Assembly: GCA_027943335.1 (NCBI GenBank)
Contig: BSBK01002085.1
Location: forward strand, 788,501 to 852,500
Length of the DNA stretch: 64,000 nt
Source of the DNA: Chamaecyparis obtusa
Lineage: Eukaryota; Streptophyta; Pinopsida; Cupressales; Cupressaceae
Direction of reading: 5' to 3'
Each line of letters starts with the position of its first letter. Within the stretch, counting starts at the first letter, position 1. The notes beneath the pieces are model-generated. The model saw only the letters and a program-made list of their open reading frames with translations. It was not told the origin of the DNA and did no database searches. Below, piece after piece: positions 33,638-45,020 of the stretch. Position numbers and translations under genes: made by a program.

Positions 33638-34701
33638 TGTTATTACTAAACCGGTTACTGAGAGAGGGGGGGTGAATCAGTGAATACTTCTTTGTGGTTG
33701 TAATTGCAAACTTGTTTAATTATCCTTACTAATAAGCATAATAAAGCAAAAACTTACAAGCATGAAGGAATCACACAGATCAACACAAGCATTTATACGT
33801 GGAAACCCTCAGTTATAAGGAAAAAATCACAATGAGACAGAGCTCACAACTTCACTACTGTAGAATGAAGGCACCCTGTTAGGATCTTACAAAGCACTGG
33901 TTAAGGTGCTACCCGGTTAAGGGATTTTATAAAAGATCTATTAACATCTGAACCCTATTAGGAGCTGCCTAGTTGCAGGACTTTGAACATCAAAAAGATG
34001 TTACCTTGTTAAGGGATTTTTACAACGAACCGATTAGGTCCACCCCAATGAAGGGATTTCAATTTGCTTTAACTACTTATAAAAGCAATGATCTGTTATG
34101 ACACTAAATGTCTGATTAGATCATACCTCTTTCCCGGTTTGCCTAGCTGTTGATCTCTGCTACCTCTGTGTCTATAGCTCTTCTCTCAGAAGATGTCTCT
34201 CCTCTGCTCTATGCAATCACCAATAATCAACAACTTTCTTGCGTCCTATGACCTACATTTATACAAGAGTCAACCTCTTGACTCATAGAACCGCTAGGCT
34301 ATAAACTTAACCATAAATCATGCAACACATAAAAGCTATGCAATCTAATCTGGAGTTTACCTTGAGATCATTCGTAGAAATAAAGCTAACTCCACTTCTG
34401 AGCAGTGGATGTCCCGTATAATCAGGCATTTAACTCAAATTGATCCATAAATTTCAAATTGGACCTTTCTTGCAGTTAGACCGGTATACCCTTTATACCC
34501 AGTTCTTTCTTGTATGCAACATAAGATCGGTACTATGTACTTGGTTCGGTCTATCGGTGTAACTATTGATATAGTCAACCGGTGCATACACTCTGTTCTC
34601 AATCTGCCGGTGGTGTCTGGAGTAATGTAAGTGACCGGTGACCCTTTACCGGTGTGAATGGTGTTTGTGAAATACACTAATGACAACTCATATTGCTAAC
34701 A
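33638..34701 (-). repeat. Copia-3 5' LTR, complete, 1064 bp
   Basis: On the minus strand it starts TGTTAGCAATATGAG at 34701 and ends TAATAACA at 33638, beside the primer site. It aligns with 27700-28505 and with the fragment at 8507-8776. Confidence 0.9.
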
Positions 34702-34901
34702 CTTACAGTTACAAATAATCTTCTCAAGAAAGAAGTGGAGCACTTCTTTGTTAGAGGATCATGCAAAATATTGAAGAGGTTTCGAATGGATTGAGATGTT
34801 GAAACATAGCCATATTCAATATGTATTTCATGTTTCATTCCTCAAAAAGGGAGTTGGAAAGCACATCAATCCTCTAGCAAAGTTGTCTCCTTTGAATGAA
34901 G
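34702..34901 (+). pseudogene. Chromovirus Gypsy integrase remnant, piece 2
   Basis: It continues piece 1 after Copia-3. HSHIQYVFHVSFLKKGVGKHINP near 34803-34870 matches the conserved block before the chromodomain in Del/Tekay integrases (HNVFHVS.LKK). It ends at the TGAAG target site of the long-LTR element. Confidence 0.85.
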
Positions 34902-37900
34902 TGTTCGCTAAAAATTTTGTTAGCCGCTAAGACTACACTTTACAAAATTGTAACTTTAAGCAATGTCTCATGAGATTTCTTTCTCCTCTCAACAATGGGG
35001 GAGGCTCCCTTATTATCGTAGGTGGCTTCAATAGGAACTTAACTGAAATTACAAAAAAGGGCAGTTCTCTTAATCAATTCTTCTTTTTTCAAGAATGATT
35101 CACGTACAACTACTTTTTTCTAACATAACAAAAAGTGCCTTATTGCTATAATAATACTGGTGACCCTGGAATTGACATAAGACCAATACCAGGGGCAGCA
35201 GATTCTTTTTTAAATTTTATGAAACAAAAACAGGAACCCAAAGTCTCCTGCACTTGTCTCGTGAGGATTCAAGCAGAATAACCAATAAGGCACAAAATAT
35301 CTTACTAGATACTCTCAAATTTAATAAAAACACTTACAATTGAAGCCCAAAGTCTTCAGCTCTAAGTAATTGCAGCCACTATTAAACTATAACAATTTGT
35401 CCTCCTACAGCACAAAGTCTTCAAAAGTTCAAATTGGCTCTGAATGCAATAGGCAGCTCAAAGTCTACACAATTGAATTCAAATCCCTCTTGAGAAAAAC
35501 TCCAAAACTCACAATCAATATCCAGAAAATGTCATCACATAACACCTTGAATCAACACAAAGTTTGAAAGCAAGTTGCCTTTTTTATTGAAAGCAATTCA
35601 AATTTACATTTAAGCTCAAAGTCTTAGAGTGTAGATATAAACTGGCAAAATTTTCTTGCCTTGCCAAAAGATAATTATTTACAATGATCTCTCTCCTTTA
35701 TATAGGAAAAGAGTGGAGAGGAAGGTGGAGAAAGAATGGGAAAACCTTTAACCACCTTGACTTATTCCCTAACTAACTAACTAATTTTGAATTTTTCAAA
35801 AATGCATGCCTAATGCAATTGCAACTTGATTAAATGTTAGAACTTTGCACGTAATACTATCACACGCAATTACATATGTCAAATACAAATTACAAAGACA
35901 TGATCAAAATATTCTAAGTGCCTGACAAGACACGACACCTATTACATCATCCTTCATTTGTCTTCATGCTGTTATAGGATGCGTGATAACATATGCTCTA
36001 CTTTGGTGAAAGCATCTTGATCTGTAATAGGAACCCGCATCCTTGGTTGTCTTGTAAAATAATGGTCATTTCCTTGGAAATTATTTCTTCAGGAAAGTAT
36101 TTCATGCCCGCATCATTCCAACTTCAACTCTTTGCACTTAGCATAGGAAGATTTCTCTCTTGTAAATGGGGTTTTTAAATCCCATTACATGCCATTTTGG
36201 ACAGCACTCATCATCCACAAATGGAGTTTAGAGGTCCATTTGTAGCTTTTGGGAAAGCAAAAAAACTGTATGTGAATGCTTGGAGGTGAGCTTTTAGCTT
36301 GCATTTACTTGATGAGGAGGAACCTTCTTCTTGAGTAGAACTCGCATTGTTTCTGGAAACAATACAAGCACAAACTTTTGAAGCCGAAAAATCCTTCTTT
36401 GAATCTCCAATCATGTAGCATGTGACATGAAAATTCCACAAGGTGAGAATATCTTTATGAGATGGATCCATTGCGTGCTTTTTGATGCAAAGGAGTGAAC
36501 CTGGGGTATTGTGAGCATATGGAGATAGCTGAAAATTTGTTGGACAGCGAATGGATGCAAATGTTTGAGCTCAAAAACAAGCGTTTTTATGTTGAAAAAC
36601 CCAAAAACAGGTTTTTGGAATATGAAAGCATATGCCGACAACAAGGATATTACATGGAAACTGCATGGAATTGAATGGAAAGACATCCACTTATAATGAG
36701 ATATTGTGTTTTCATTATAAGTAATGAGAAAGCATATGCAAGCAACCACCATCATGAGTTTTTAAGTCACATGGCAGCGATATAAAAAGCACGGATGGAG
36801 TGCGTGTAAGCATGAAAGTGAGATTTTGAAATGGATTTGCATGTGCATATCAATGAGCTTGCTTTCTTTGATAGTTTCTTTCAAGAACGGGGTTTTTAAT
36901 CCTGCCTGCATATGCAAGCAAGATGAAGCACTTGCATATGCAACTTGGAGAATGTAGACGAAAGAAGAAGGATCATTAAAACAAACATAACATGTAAATC
37001 TGAAATAGAAATGAAAATTTACTTGTTAATCAAAAACCAAAACATGAACTTGGAAAGAATTGGGGAAAAACTAAAGGAAAAATTACCTCAACTCACAAGA
37101 AGTCTTTCTAAATCTTCGAGCAAAATCTGAAATAAATCCAAACAAAATTTCGGATTTTGAAAAGATGAGCTCAAAAGATCATATATGGACTTCAATCCTA
37201 CTTTTAATCCTCTTATTTTGGAGAGTCAATATGCAATGATTGCCAAGTGGGAAGAAAAGAGAGATTAATTGCAAAGAAATAGCAACCGTTTTGACCATTT
37301 CCAATGCACATGTAATGACAACCAAAAACGACATCTAGGGCATCAAAAACAACTTAGAAATGGTGATAAACAAGCTGCAAATGAAAGGTAATGCCCAAGA
37401 ACTCATCTTAGAAGCAAAAGATTTGATTTGGATCAAGAAAAATGGCCAAAAATACCTTCTAAAATGCAATTTTGATGATCCAAGAATGATCCTTGAGCAA
37501 TTTAGTGCAAAAATGATTGAGTTTTGACTATGAATCTTGTGATTTTTGGCTTCAAAATCCCGTTTTTCTCAAAAACCTCCAAAATAAGTGAGTTTTTTGA
37601 AGTCAAAAACACATGTTTTCCTTTCAAAAATCGCCACTTCTTGCTTTTTAATGAAAACATAAGCAAAAATGAGTAAAAAAGCACTTTTTAGAGTTAATAA
37701 CATGTATTTTAGCTTCAATGGTTTTAAAAACGTTGTTTTAAACTTTTATATATGCATTTGCATATAGAAACAACACTTTATAACTTAAGTGCTTAAATAC
37801 ACACTTTTTTAGTGCAAATACATATTTCAAAAGACATGTATTTGGCTTCAAAAAAGCCACTTTTCCACTTAAGTTATAAAACGGGATTTTTAATATCAAT

Positions 37901-38840
37901 TGCATATGCAATTGGTCTTGAAAAAGCCACATTTTTGCTTAAGTTGTGCATACGTACTTTTAGATATCAATTGCACATGCAATTAGGCTTGAAAAAGTCA
38001 CCTTTTCACTTATGTTGTAAAACATAACATTGAAATGCATTATTTTAAACTCAAGTATATGCAATTGCATATGAAAAGCCCACCTTTATGCATTTAAGAT
38101 TTAGATTTTATTGAAAGTGGGTTTTAAAAGATGACTTGCACGTGGATGATATGCAACAAATGATAAAAACCCCACTTTTGTGCACTTAAGTGACTAAATT
38201 TAATTAAATTTAATATATAACTATAGCTTTTAATAAGTAACATGAAAATAGACTAGAAAAAGCCAATTTTCATAAAATCATTAAAAACTATGGTCAAATC
38301 AACTCAGAATGAGTTGAAATTTAAAAATGGATGTCAAAATTCATTTTAGATATTAAAAATAATTTTATTTCGTGCAATTGACAATAAAAAGCCCACTTTT
38401 GGAGGTTTTCTTAATAAAATGTGCAGTCAGCCTGAAAAACCCCACATTTTGCATCATAATTTGAGTTATACAACTTCGTTTGATGTCTAAGATAGCTTGA
38501 AATGAGTGTATTTCAAAGGGCTATTGATTCAAGGGAAAAAAAGATTAAAAGCTACTCATAAGAAAGGGAGAAATGAAGGATAAACACAAAGATTGCCAAA
38601 AATCAAGTGCTCGCTATCAGAAAAGAAAAACTCATTCCGACAAGCATTTAGGGGATTAAACCTGCCAGAAACCTTCAAAAAGAACGCATAAAGAACGATA
38701 CATAAAGTACAATTCAAGGATGACGAACTGCTTTTATGACACCTTATTAATGTGTTGAAACATAGAGGATGCACTTACAAATCTATGAGAAAATTGTGTA
38801 GGGTTACCTCAATTTTGTGATGTCAAAATTGAGGACAACA
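34902..38840 (-). repeat. Long-LTR element, 3' LTR, 3939 bp
   Basis: A TATA box (minus strand CCTATATAAAG) lies at 35697-35707, so U3 would be about 3.1 kb and R-U5 under 0.8 kb. The part at 37700-38100 has imperfect repeats of a block with AAAAAGCCACTTTT...CACTTAAGTTGT and an 18-bp perfect palindrome at 37897-37914. It carries only short, unconserved ORFs. Confidence 0.93.
37897..37914. repeat. 18-bp perfect palindrome in the long LTR
   Basis: CAATTGCATATGCAATTG equals its own reverse complement. The same palindrome is kept in the other LTR at 43867-43884, and degenerate versions lie nearby. Confidence 0.9.
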
Positions 38841-39184
38841 GCTGGCTCTAACTGGGGAACATACCTCATTTGTTCTTAGAAACAATGAGGAATGTAGAAT
38901 CTAGACCTCTAAGTGCCTTCATCTACTCCATTGAGCTATAGAGTCAAGTGGCCAAAAACAAAGACTCAAATAGGATGACGCAACCGACGCAAAGAAAACC
39001 TAAAACAAACTTGTGCAAATGCACTTATTGAAAACAAAGAAAAACCTACCTAATTAAAACTAGCCGACAATGCAACTTTTCAGATGAAAACATTTACTGG
39101 TTCAACAAAATAGCTACTTTTTTTCAGCAGCTTGCAGTACTTTTCATGTTCACAGGCAACTTTGTATAGGTAGAGCACAAACAA
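38841..39184 (-). other. Long-LTR element, untranslated tail with hairpin and tRNA-like A box
   Basis: No ORF. A hairpin of about 10 bp lies at 38864-38890 (CCTCATTTGTT with AACAATGAGG), beside the LTR. On the minus strand TAGCTCAATGG at 38929-38939 resembles a tRNA A box, and a B-box-like GGTCTAGATTC follows at 38897-38907. The boxes are closer than in a real tRNA gene. No clear polypurine tract is visible. Confidence 0.4.
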
Positions 39185-40770
39185 CTAGAGCAATGATGTT
39201 AATGCCTGATGTAACACCTCTTGGAAGAGATGAAGAAATTCACCTTTTTGAGATGAGTCATATGTAGTGCTGCTCCAAGATAGGTCCATGAATTTGAACT
39301 GCTCCTGTTGAACCGAAGATGCTTGTTTGGCTTCTTCTTCAATAGTATCTTCATGGTCAGGTACAAGTGGAATAAATGATTTTCCATTGGCCTCCAACCA
39401 AGCAAGATGTTTGATGGGACATCCCGTTGATCGAACAAATTTGAAATTCTTCTTGTCGACCGCTACAACTTGAGTAACTACTTCATCAACCATCATTACT
39501 TTAGGCTAATCAAAACGTGTTACCTCATTTCTTCCTTCTGTATCATACTGGTTACAAATTTCAAACATAAGGGAATTGTCTTCAATATTTGAACAAAATT
39601 CCCCTATGATGTTCATGATAAGATCCTCATCAAGTTTTGGGGTAAATTTTTCATGCAACACTCGTTCAAGTTCATGACCTTGAAACGAAGATGTACTATT
39701 TTTAGCTTGACTGAGACCTTCATGCATGTCCATCTGTTCATGTCTAACAACATGATCTTCATTTGCTTGAACATTGGAAGAATGAGTTTCATCTTTATGA
39801 TTTTCATTAATGGCTTTCTAAGATTGCGTGAACCAGAAATAAGAGTCGCCAGCTAATTCTGCTTCCTTTTCTTTGAAGAGAATAGCAAGATCACTAGCCT
39901 CGGATTCAGGATGCTTTGTTGTTGCCTTCTCGGATGGTATCTCAATAGCAAGCTTATTTGATGATGAAACTAATATTTGTTGATTCTCACCAACAAAACT
40001 ACGAGAAATAGGTAGAAGGGGTGTCCTTTCTTCATCCTCGTGAGGAACGAAGAACATACCTTGAGCTATTTGCTTTTTGAGAGCAAGCAACTCATTTGCC
40101 AACCTTTGCACTGCAAGATTTGTCCTTGTAATGGAAGAAAATGAATCGGAAGAGAGATTACTTTCTTCAAACCCGTTTGCTTCAATTCTTATTTGCCCAG
40201 CAAGAATAAGATCATCTTCAATTTCAATTGCCAAAGTTTGTGCAGCTGCAAGAGTAGCCGGAGGTGCTCTTCTTAACAGAAAACTGACTTCGGGAATTTG
40301 TGCATTTACAAAGAAGCACTTCAAATTTGCAATTATAGACTGAGCAATAGATGGAATCCTTTGTCTCAACTTGTTGAAATGAGCAACAAATTCACGCATG
40401 GGAACGTGACATGCCTTCTTTAGCAGGGTGAGTTGAGCCAATAGCGCATGAGCATCTTCAGGAGGCTTGAATCTTTCTTCAAACTTGGCTATGAGAGTAG
40501 CCAGTTTGTGATGGTTTGTGGTGCAAGATGATAAAACCAATCAGCAGCCACACCATGGAGAGTTTCTATGAACAACCTCACAGACACGTCTTCATGTTCA
40601 ACACTATAAACACCGCATGCAATGGAAAAAACAGCAATATGTTCATCCGAATGTTTTTGTCCATCACCAAAGATCTTGGGAAAATTCTTCCGCGAGCCAT
40701 CAGGAAGAGCATGTAGAGGCGGAGCTAGATTGAACGGACCAAAAGTATTTCCCCAAGGACCTTGCGCCAT
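39185..40770 (-). pseudogene. Long-LTR element gag, frameshifted, with C-terminal extension
   Basis: ATG 40770 (MAQGPWGNTFGPFNLAPPL) opens the gag. The retrotransposon gag domain is clear: FSIACGVYSVEHEDVSVRLF, then WFYHLAPQTITNW, and after a frameshift near 40500 FEERFKPPEDAHALLAQLTL and FVAHFNKLRQRIP. The frame is then open to 39818, followed by further segments to 39185 with stops at about 39818 and 39506. The C-terminal part is acidic and has no zinc knuckle or protease site. It would make capsid protein only. Confidence 0.85.
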
Positions 40771-40889
40771 TTACATGTCCTTGGTAAAGCTTGAAAAATT
40801 AACAAAAATAAATTACAATGAACATTTACAATGAAAAAGGGCACAAGTATACTTCAAACAAAAGCGTGAGGCTTCCGAATGTGCGTCGT

Positions 40890-40908
40890 GTCCCCGATGG
40901 AGTCGCCA
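40890..40908 (-). other. Long-LTR element primer-binding site
   Basis: The minus strand reads TGGCGACTCCATCGGGGAC, 6 bases from the LTR edge. This is the primer type of plant Tat-like Gypsy elements. Confidence 0.8.
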
Positions 40909-40914
40909 AAAAAC

Positions 40915-43900
40915 TGTTGGCTAAAAATTTTGTAAGCCACTAAGACCCCACCTTACAAAATTATAACTTTAGGCAACATCTCATGAGATTTCTTTCTCCT
41001 CTCAACAATAGGGGAGGCTCCCTTATTATCGTAGGTAGCTTCAATAGGAACTTAACTGAAATTACAAAAAAGGGCGGTTCTCTTAATCAATTCTTCTTTT
41101 TTCAAGAATGATTCACGTACAACTACTTTTTTCTAACATAACAAAAAGTGCCTTATTGCTACGATAATACTGGTGACCCTGGAATTGACATAAGACCAAT
41201 ACCAGGGGCAGCAGATTCTTTTTTAAATTTTATGAAACAAAAACAGGAACCCAAAGTCTCATGCACTTGTCTCGTGAGGATTCAAGCAGAATAACCAATA
41301 AGGCACAAAATATCTTACTAGATACTCTCAAATTTAATAAAAACACTTACAATTGAAGCCCAAAGTCTTCAGCTCTAAGTAATTGCAGCCACTATTAAAC
41401 TATAACAATTTGTCCTCCTACAGCACAAAGTCTTCAAAAGTTCAAATTGGCTCTGAATGCAATAGGCAGCTCAAAGTCTACACAATTGAATTCAAATCCC
41501 TCTTGAGAAAAACTCCAAAACTCACAATCAATATCCAGAAAATGTCATCACATAACACCTTGAATCAACACAAAGTTTGAATGCAAGTTGCCCTTTTTAT
41601 TGAAAGCAATTCAAATTTACATTTAAGCTCAAAGTCTTAGAGTGTAGATACAAACTGGCAAAATTTTCTTGCCTTGCCAAAAGATAATTATTTACAATGA
41701 TCTCTCTCCTTTATATAGGAAAAAAAGGGAAGAGAAAGGTGGAGAAAGAAGGGGAAAACCCTTAACCACCTTGACTTATTCCCTAACTAACTAACTAATT
41801 TTGACTTTTTCAAAGTTGCATGCCTAATGCACTTGCAACTTGATTACATGTTATAACTTTGCACGTGATACTATCGCATGCAATTACATATGTCAAATAC
41901 AAATTACAAAGACATGATCAAAATATTCTAAGTGCCTGACAAGACACGACACCTATTACATAATCCTTCGTTTGTCTTCATGCTGCTACAGGATGCGTGA
42001 TAACATATGCTCTACTATGGTGAAAGCATCTTGATTTGGAATAGGAACCTGCATCCATGGTTGTCTTGTATCATAATGGTCATTTCTTTGGAAATTATCT
42101 CTTCCTGAAAGTATTCGATGCCCGCATCATTCCAGTCTTCAACTCTTTGCACTTAGCATGGGAAGATTTATGTCTTGTAAATGGGGTTTTTAAATCCCAT
42201 TACATGCCATTTTGGACAGCACTTGTCATCCACAAACGGAGTTTAGAGGTCCATTTGCAGCTTTTGGGAAAGCAAGAAAACTGTATGTGAATGCTTGGAG
42301 GTGAGCTTTTAGCTTGCATTTACTTGATGAGGAAGAACCTTCTTCTTCAATAGAACTCGCATTGTTTCTGGAAACAATACAATCACAATCCTTCTTTGAA
42401 TCTCCAATCATGTAGCATGTGACATGAAAATTCCACAAGGTGAGAATATCTTTATGAGATGGATCCATTACGTGCTTTTTGATGCAAAGGAGTGAACCTA
42501 GGGTATTGTGAGCATATGGAGATAGCTGGAAATTTGTTGGACAGCAAATGGATGCAAATGTTTGAGCTCAAAAACAAGCATTGTTATGGTGAAAAACCCA
42601 AAAACGGGTTTTTGGAATGTGAAAGCATATGCAGACAGCAAGGATATTATATGGAAAATGCATGGAATTGAATGGAAAGACATCGACTTATAATGGGATA
42701 TTGTATTTTCATTATAAGTAAATGAGAAAGCATATATGCAAGCAACCACCATCATGAATTTTTAAGTCACATGGCAGCGATATAACAAGCACGGATGGAG
42801 TGCGTGTAAGCATGAAAGTGGGATTTTGAAATGGATTTGCATGTGCATATCAATGAGCTTGCTTTATTTGACAGTTTCTTTCAAAAACGGGGTTTTTAAT
42901 CCCGACTGCATATGCAAGAAAGATGAAGCATTTGCATATGCAACTTGGAGAATGTAGACGGAAGAAGAAGGATCATTAAAACAAATATAACATGTAAATC
43001 TGAAATAGAAATGAAAACTTACGTGTTAATCAAAAACCAAAACATGAACTTGGAAAGAATTGTGGAAAAACTTAAGGAAAAATTACCTCAACTCACAAGA
43101 AGTCTTGCCAAATCTTTGAGAAAAATTTTGAAAGATGAGCTCAAAAGATAATATATGGACTTCAATCCTAGTCTTAATCCTCCTATTTTGGAGAGTCAAT
43201 ATGCAATGATTGCCAAGTGGGAAGAAAAGAGAGATTAATTGCAAGGAAATAGCAACCGTTTTGACCATTTCCAATGCGCATGTAATGACTACCAAAAATG
43301 ACATCTAGGGCATCAAAAACAGCTTAGAAATGATGATAAACAAGCTGCAAATGAAAGGTAATGCCCAAGAACTCATCTTAGAAGCAAAAGATTTCATTTG
43401 GATCAAGAAAAATGGCCAAAAATACCTTCTAAAATGCAATTTTGATGATCCAAGAATGATCCTTGGGCAATTTAGTGCAAACATGATTTTGTTTTGACTA
43501 TGAATCTTGTGATTTTTGGCTTCAAAATCCCGTTTTTCTCAAAAACCTCCAAAATAAGTGAGTTTTTTGAAGTCAAAAACACATGTTTTCCTCTCAAAAA
43601 TCGCCACTTCTTGCTTTTTAATGAAAACATAAGCAAAAATGAGTAAAAACGCACTTTTTAGAGTTAATAACATGTATTTTAGCTTCAATGGTTTTAAAAA
43701 CGTTATTTTAAACTTTTATATATGCATTTGCATATAAAAACAACACTTTATAACTTAAGTGCTTAAATACACACTTTTTGAGTGCAAATACATATTTCAA
43801 AAGACATGTATTTGGCTTCGAAAAAGCCACTTTTCCACTTAAGTTATAAAACGGGATTTTTAATATCAATTGCATATGCAATTGGTCTTGAAAAAGCCAC

Positions 43901-44810
43901 CTTTTTGCTTAAGTTGTGCATACGTACTTTTAGATATCAATTGCACATGTAATTAGGCTTGAAAAAGACACCTTTTCACTTAAGTTGTAAAACATAACAT
44001 TGAAATGCATTATTTTAAACTCAAGTATATGCAATTGCATAGAAAAGCCCACCTTTATGTATTTAAGATTTAGATTTTATTGGAAGTGGGTTTTAAAAGA
44101 TGACTTGCATGTGGATGATATGCAACGAATGAGAAAAACCCCACTTTTATGCACTTAAGTGACTATATTTAATTAAATTTAATATATAACTATAGCTTTT
44201 AATAAAGTAACATGAAAATAGACTAGAAAAAGCCAATTTTCATAAAATCATTAAAACTATGGTCAAATCAACTCAGAATGAGTTGAAATTTAAAAATGGA
44301 TGTCAAAATCCATTTTAGATATTAAAAATAATTTTATTTCGTGCAATTGGCAATAAAAAGTCCACTTTTGGAGGTTTTCTTAATAAAATGTGCAGTCAAC
44401 TTGAAAAACCCCACCTTTTGCGTTATAACTTGAGTTATACAACTCCGTTTGATGTCTAAGATAGCTCGAAACGAGTGTATTTCAAAGGGCTATTGATTCA
44501 AGGGAAAAACAAGATTAAAAACTACTGATAAGAAAGGGAGAAATGAAGAATAAAAACGAAGATTGTCAAAAATCAATTGCTCGTGGTCAGAGAAGAAAAT
44601 CTCATTCTAACAAGTATTTAGGGGATTTAACTTGATGGAAACCTTCTAAAAGAACGCATAAATAACGATACATAAAGTACAATTCAAGGATGATGAACTT
44701 CTTTTATGACACCTTATCAATGTGTTGAAACATAGAGTATGCACCTACGAATCTATGAGAAAATTGTGTAGAGTTGCCTCAATTTTGTGATGTCAAAACT
44801 GAGGACAACA
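40915..44810 (-). repeat. Long-LTR element, 5' LTR, 3896 bp
   Basis: Same termini as the left copy. It is shorter because of small deletions, for example near 42385 and 43125. It keeps the TATA box near 41709-41719 and the 18-bp palindrome. Confidence 0.93.
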
Positions 44811-45020
44811 TGAAGGCAAGTTGATTTTCGTACTAAAAGCCATCATGGACGCCAAAGAAATAAAATTTAGGAGTTGGATCATAATAGATTATTTGGTGTG
44901 TTGGAAGAGTCTCCTAGCCAGAAATGTTACATGGGAAGGTGTGGAGATACTTGTGCACCCAAATCTATAGTTTTTTGAGGGCAAGAAAGTATAGAAAGGG
45001 TGGACTACCTTGTCCCCTTT
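44811..45020 (+). pseudogene. Chromovirus Gypsy remnant, piece 3: chromodomain
   Basis: After the second target-site copy, the + strand reads KAIMDAKEIKFRSW, IIDYLVCWKSLLARNVTWEG and VEILVHPNL, the chromodomain that ends integrase in Del/Tekay elements. The normal ...LVKWKGLP..ATWE core has changes at key positions (KWKG is now CWKS). It is continuous in sense with pieces 1 and 2 across 17 kb of nested DNA. Untranslated sequence follows the stop near 44970. Confidence 0.87.

Larger units (their letters stand above)
27700..34701 (-). mobile_element. Copia-3: pol-less Copia-type element carrying a large accessory ORF
   Basis: LTRs at 27700-28505 (truncated) and 33638-34701 (full, TG...CA) and a SIRE-type primer site define a minus-strand element inserted in the chromovirus integrase. 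The flanks CTTAT (27695-27699) and CTTAC (34702-34706) match at 4 of 5 bases and fit an aged target duplication. The interior codes for a coiled-coil and zinc-knuckle gag-like protein and then, after a TATA box, an accessory frame of about 1,100 codons. I find no protease, integrase or RT motif, so mobilisation would need proteins from another element. Confidence 0.85.
34902..44810 (-). mobile_element. Gag-only Tat-like Gypsy with 3.9-kb LTRs
   Basis: Two near-identical long repeats (34902-38840 and 40915-44810) with TG...CA ends flank only 2074 bp of internal sequence. The target duplication TGAAG is perfect (34897-34901 and 44811-44815). The primer site and gag are on the minus strand. No protease, RT or integrase is present. 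LTRs make up nearly 80% of the element, so this is a large non-autonomous derivative in which the internal part has shrunk to gag and a tail. Confidence 0.94.

Noticed and set aside
35370..35567. 65-codon ORF identical at 41383-41580
   Set aside because: Identity is explained by the two LTRs. No coding signature.
37700..38460. CRISPR-like spaced repeats
   Set aside because: Repeats are imperfect, vary in spacing and sit in a plant retrotransposon LTR. There are no cas genes.
38897..38939. A functional tRNA gene
   Set aside because: A and B box-like motifs are too close, and no acceptor stem can be drawn.
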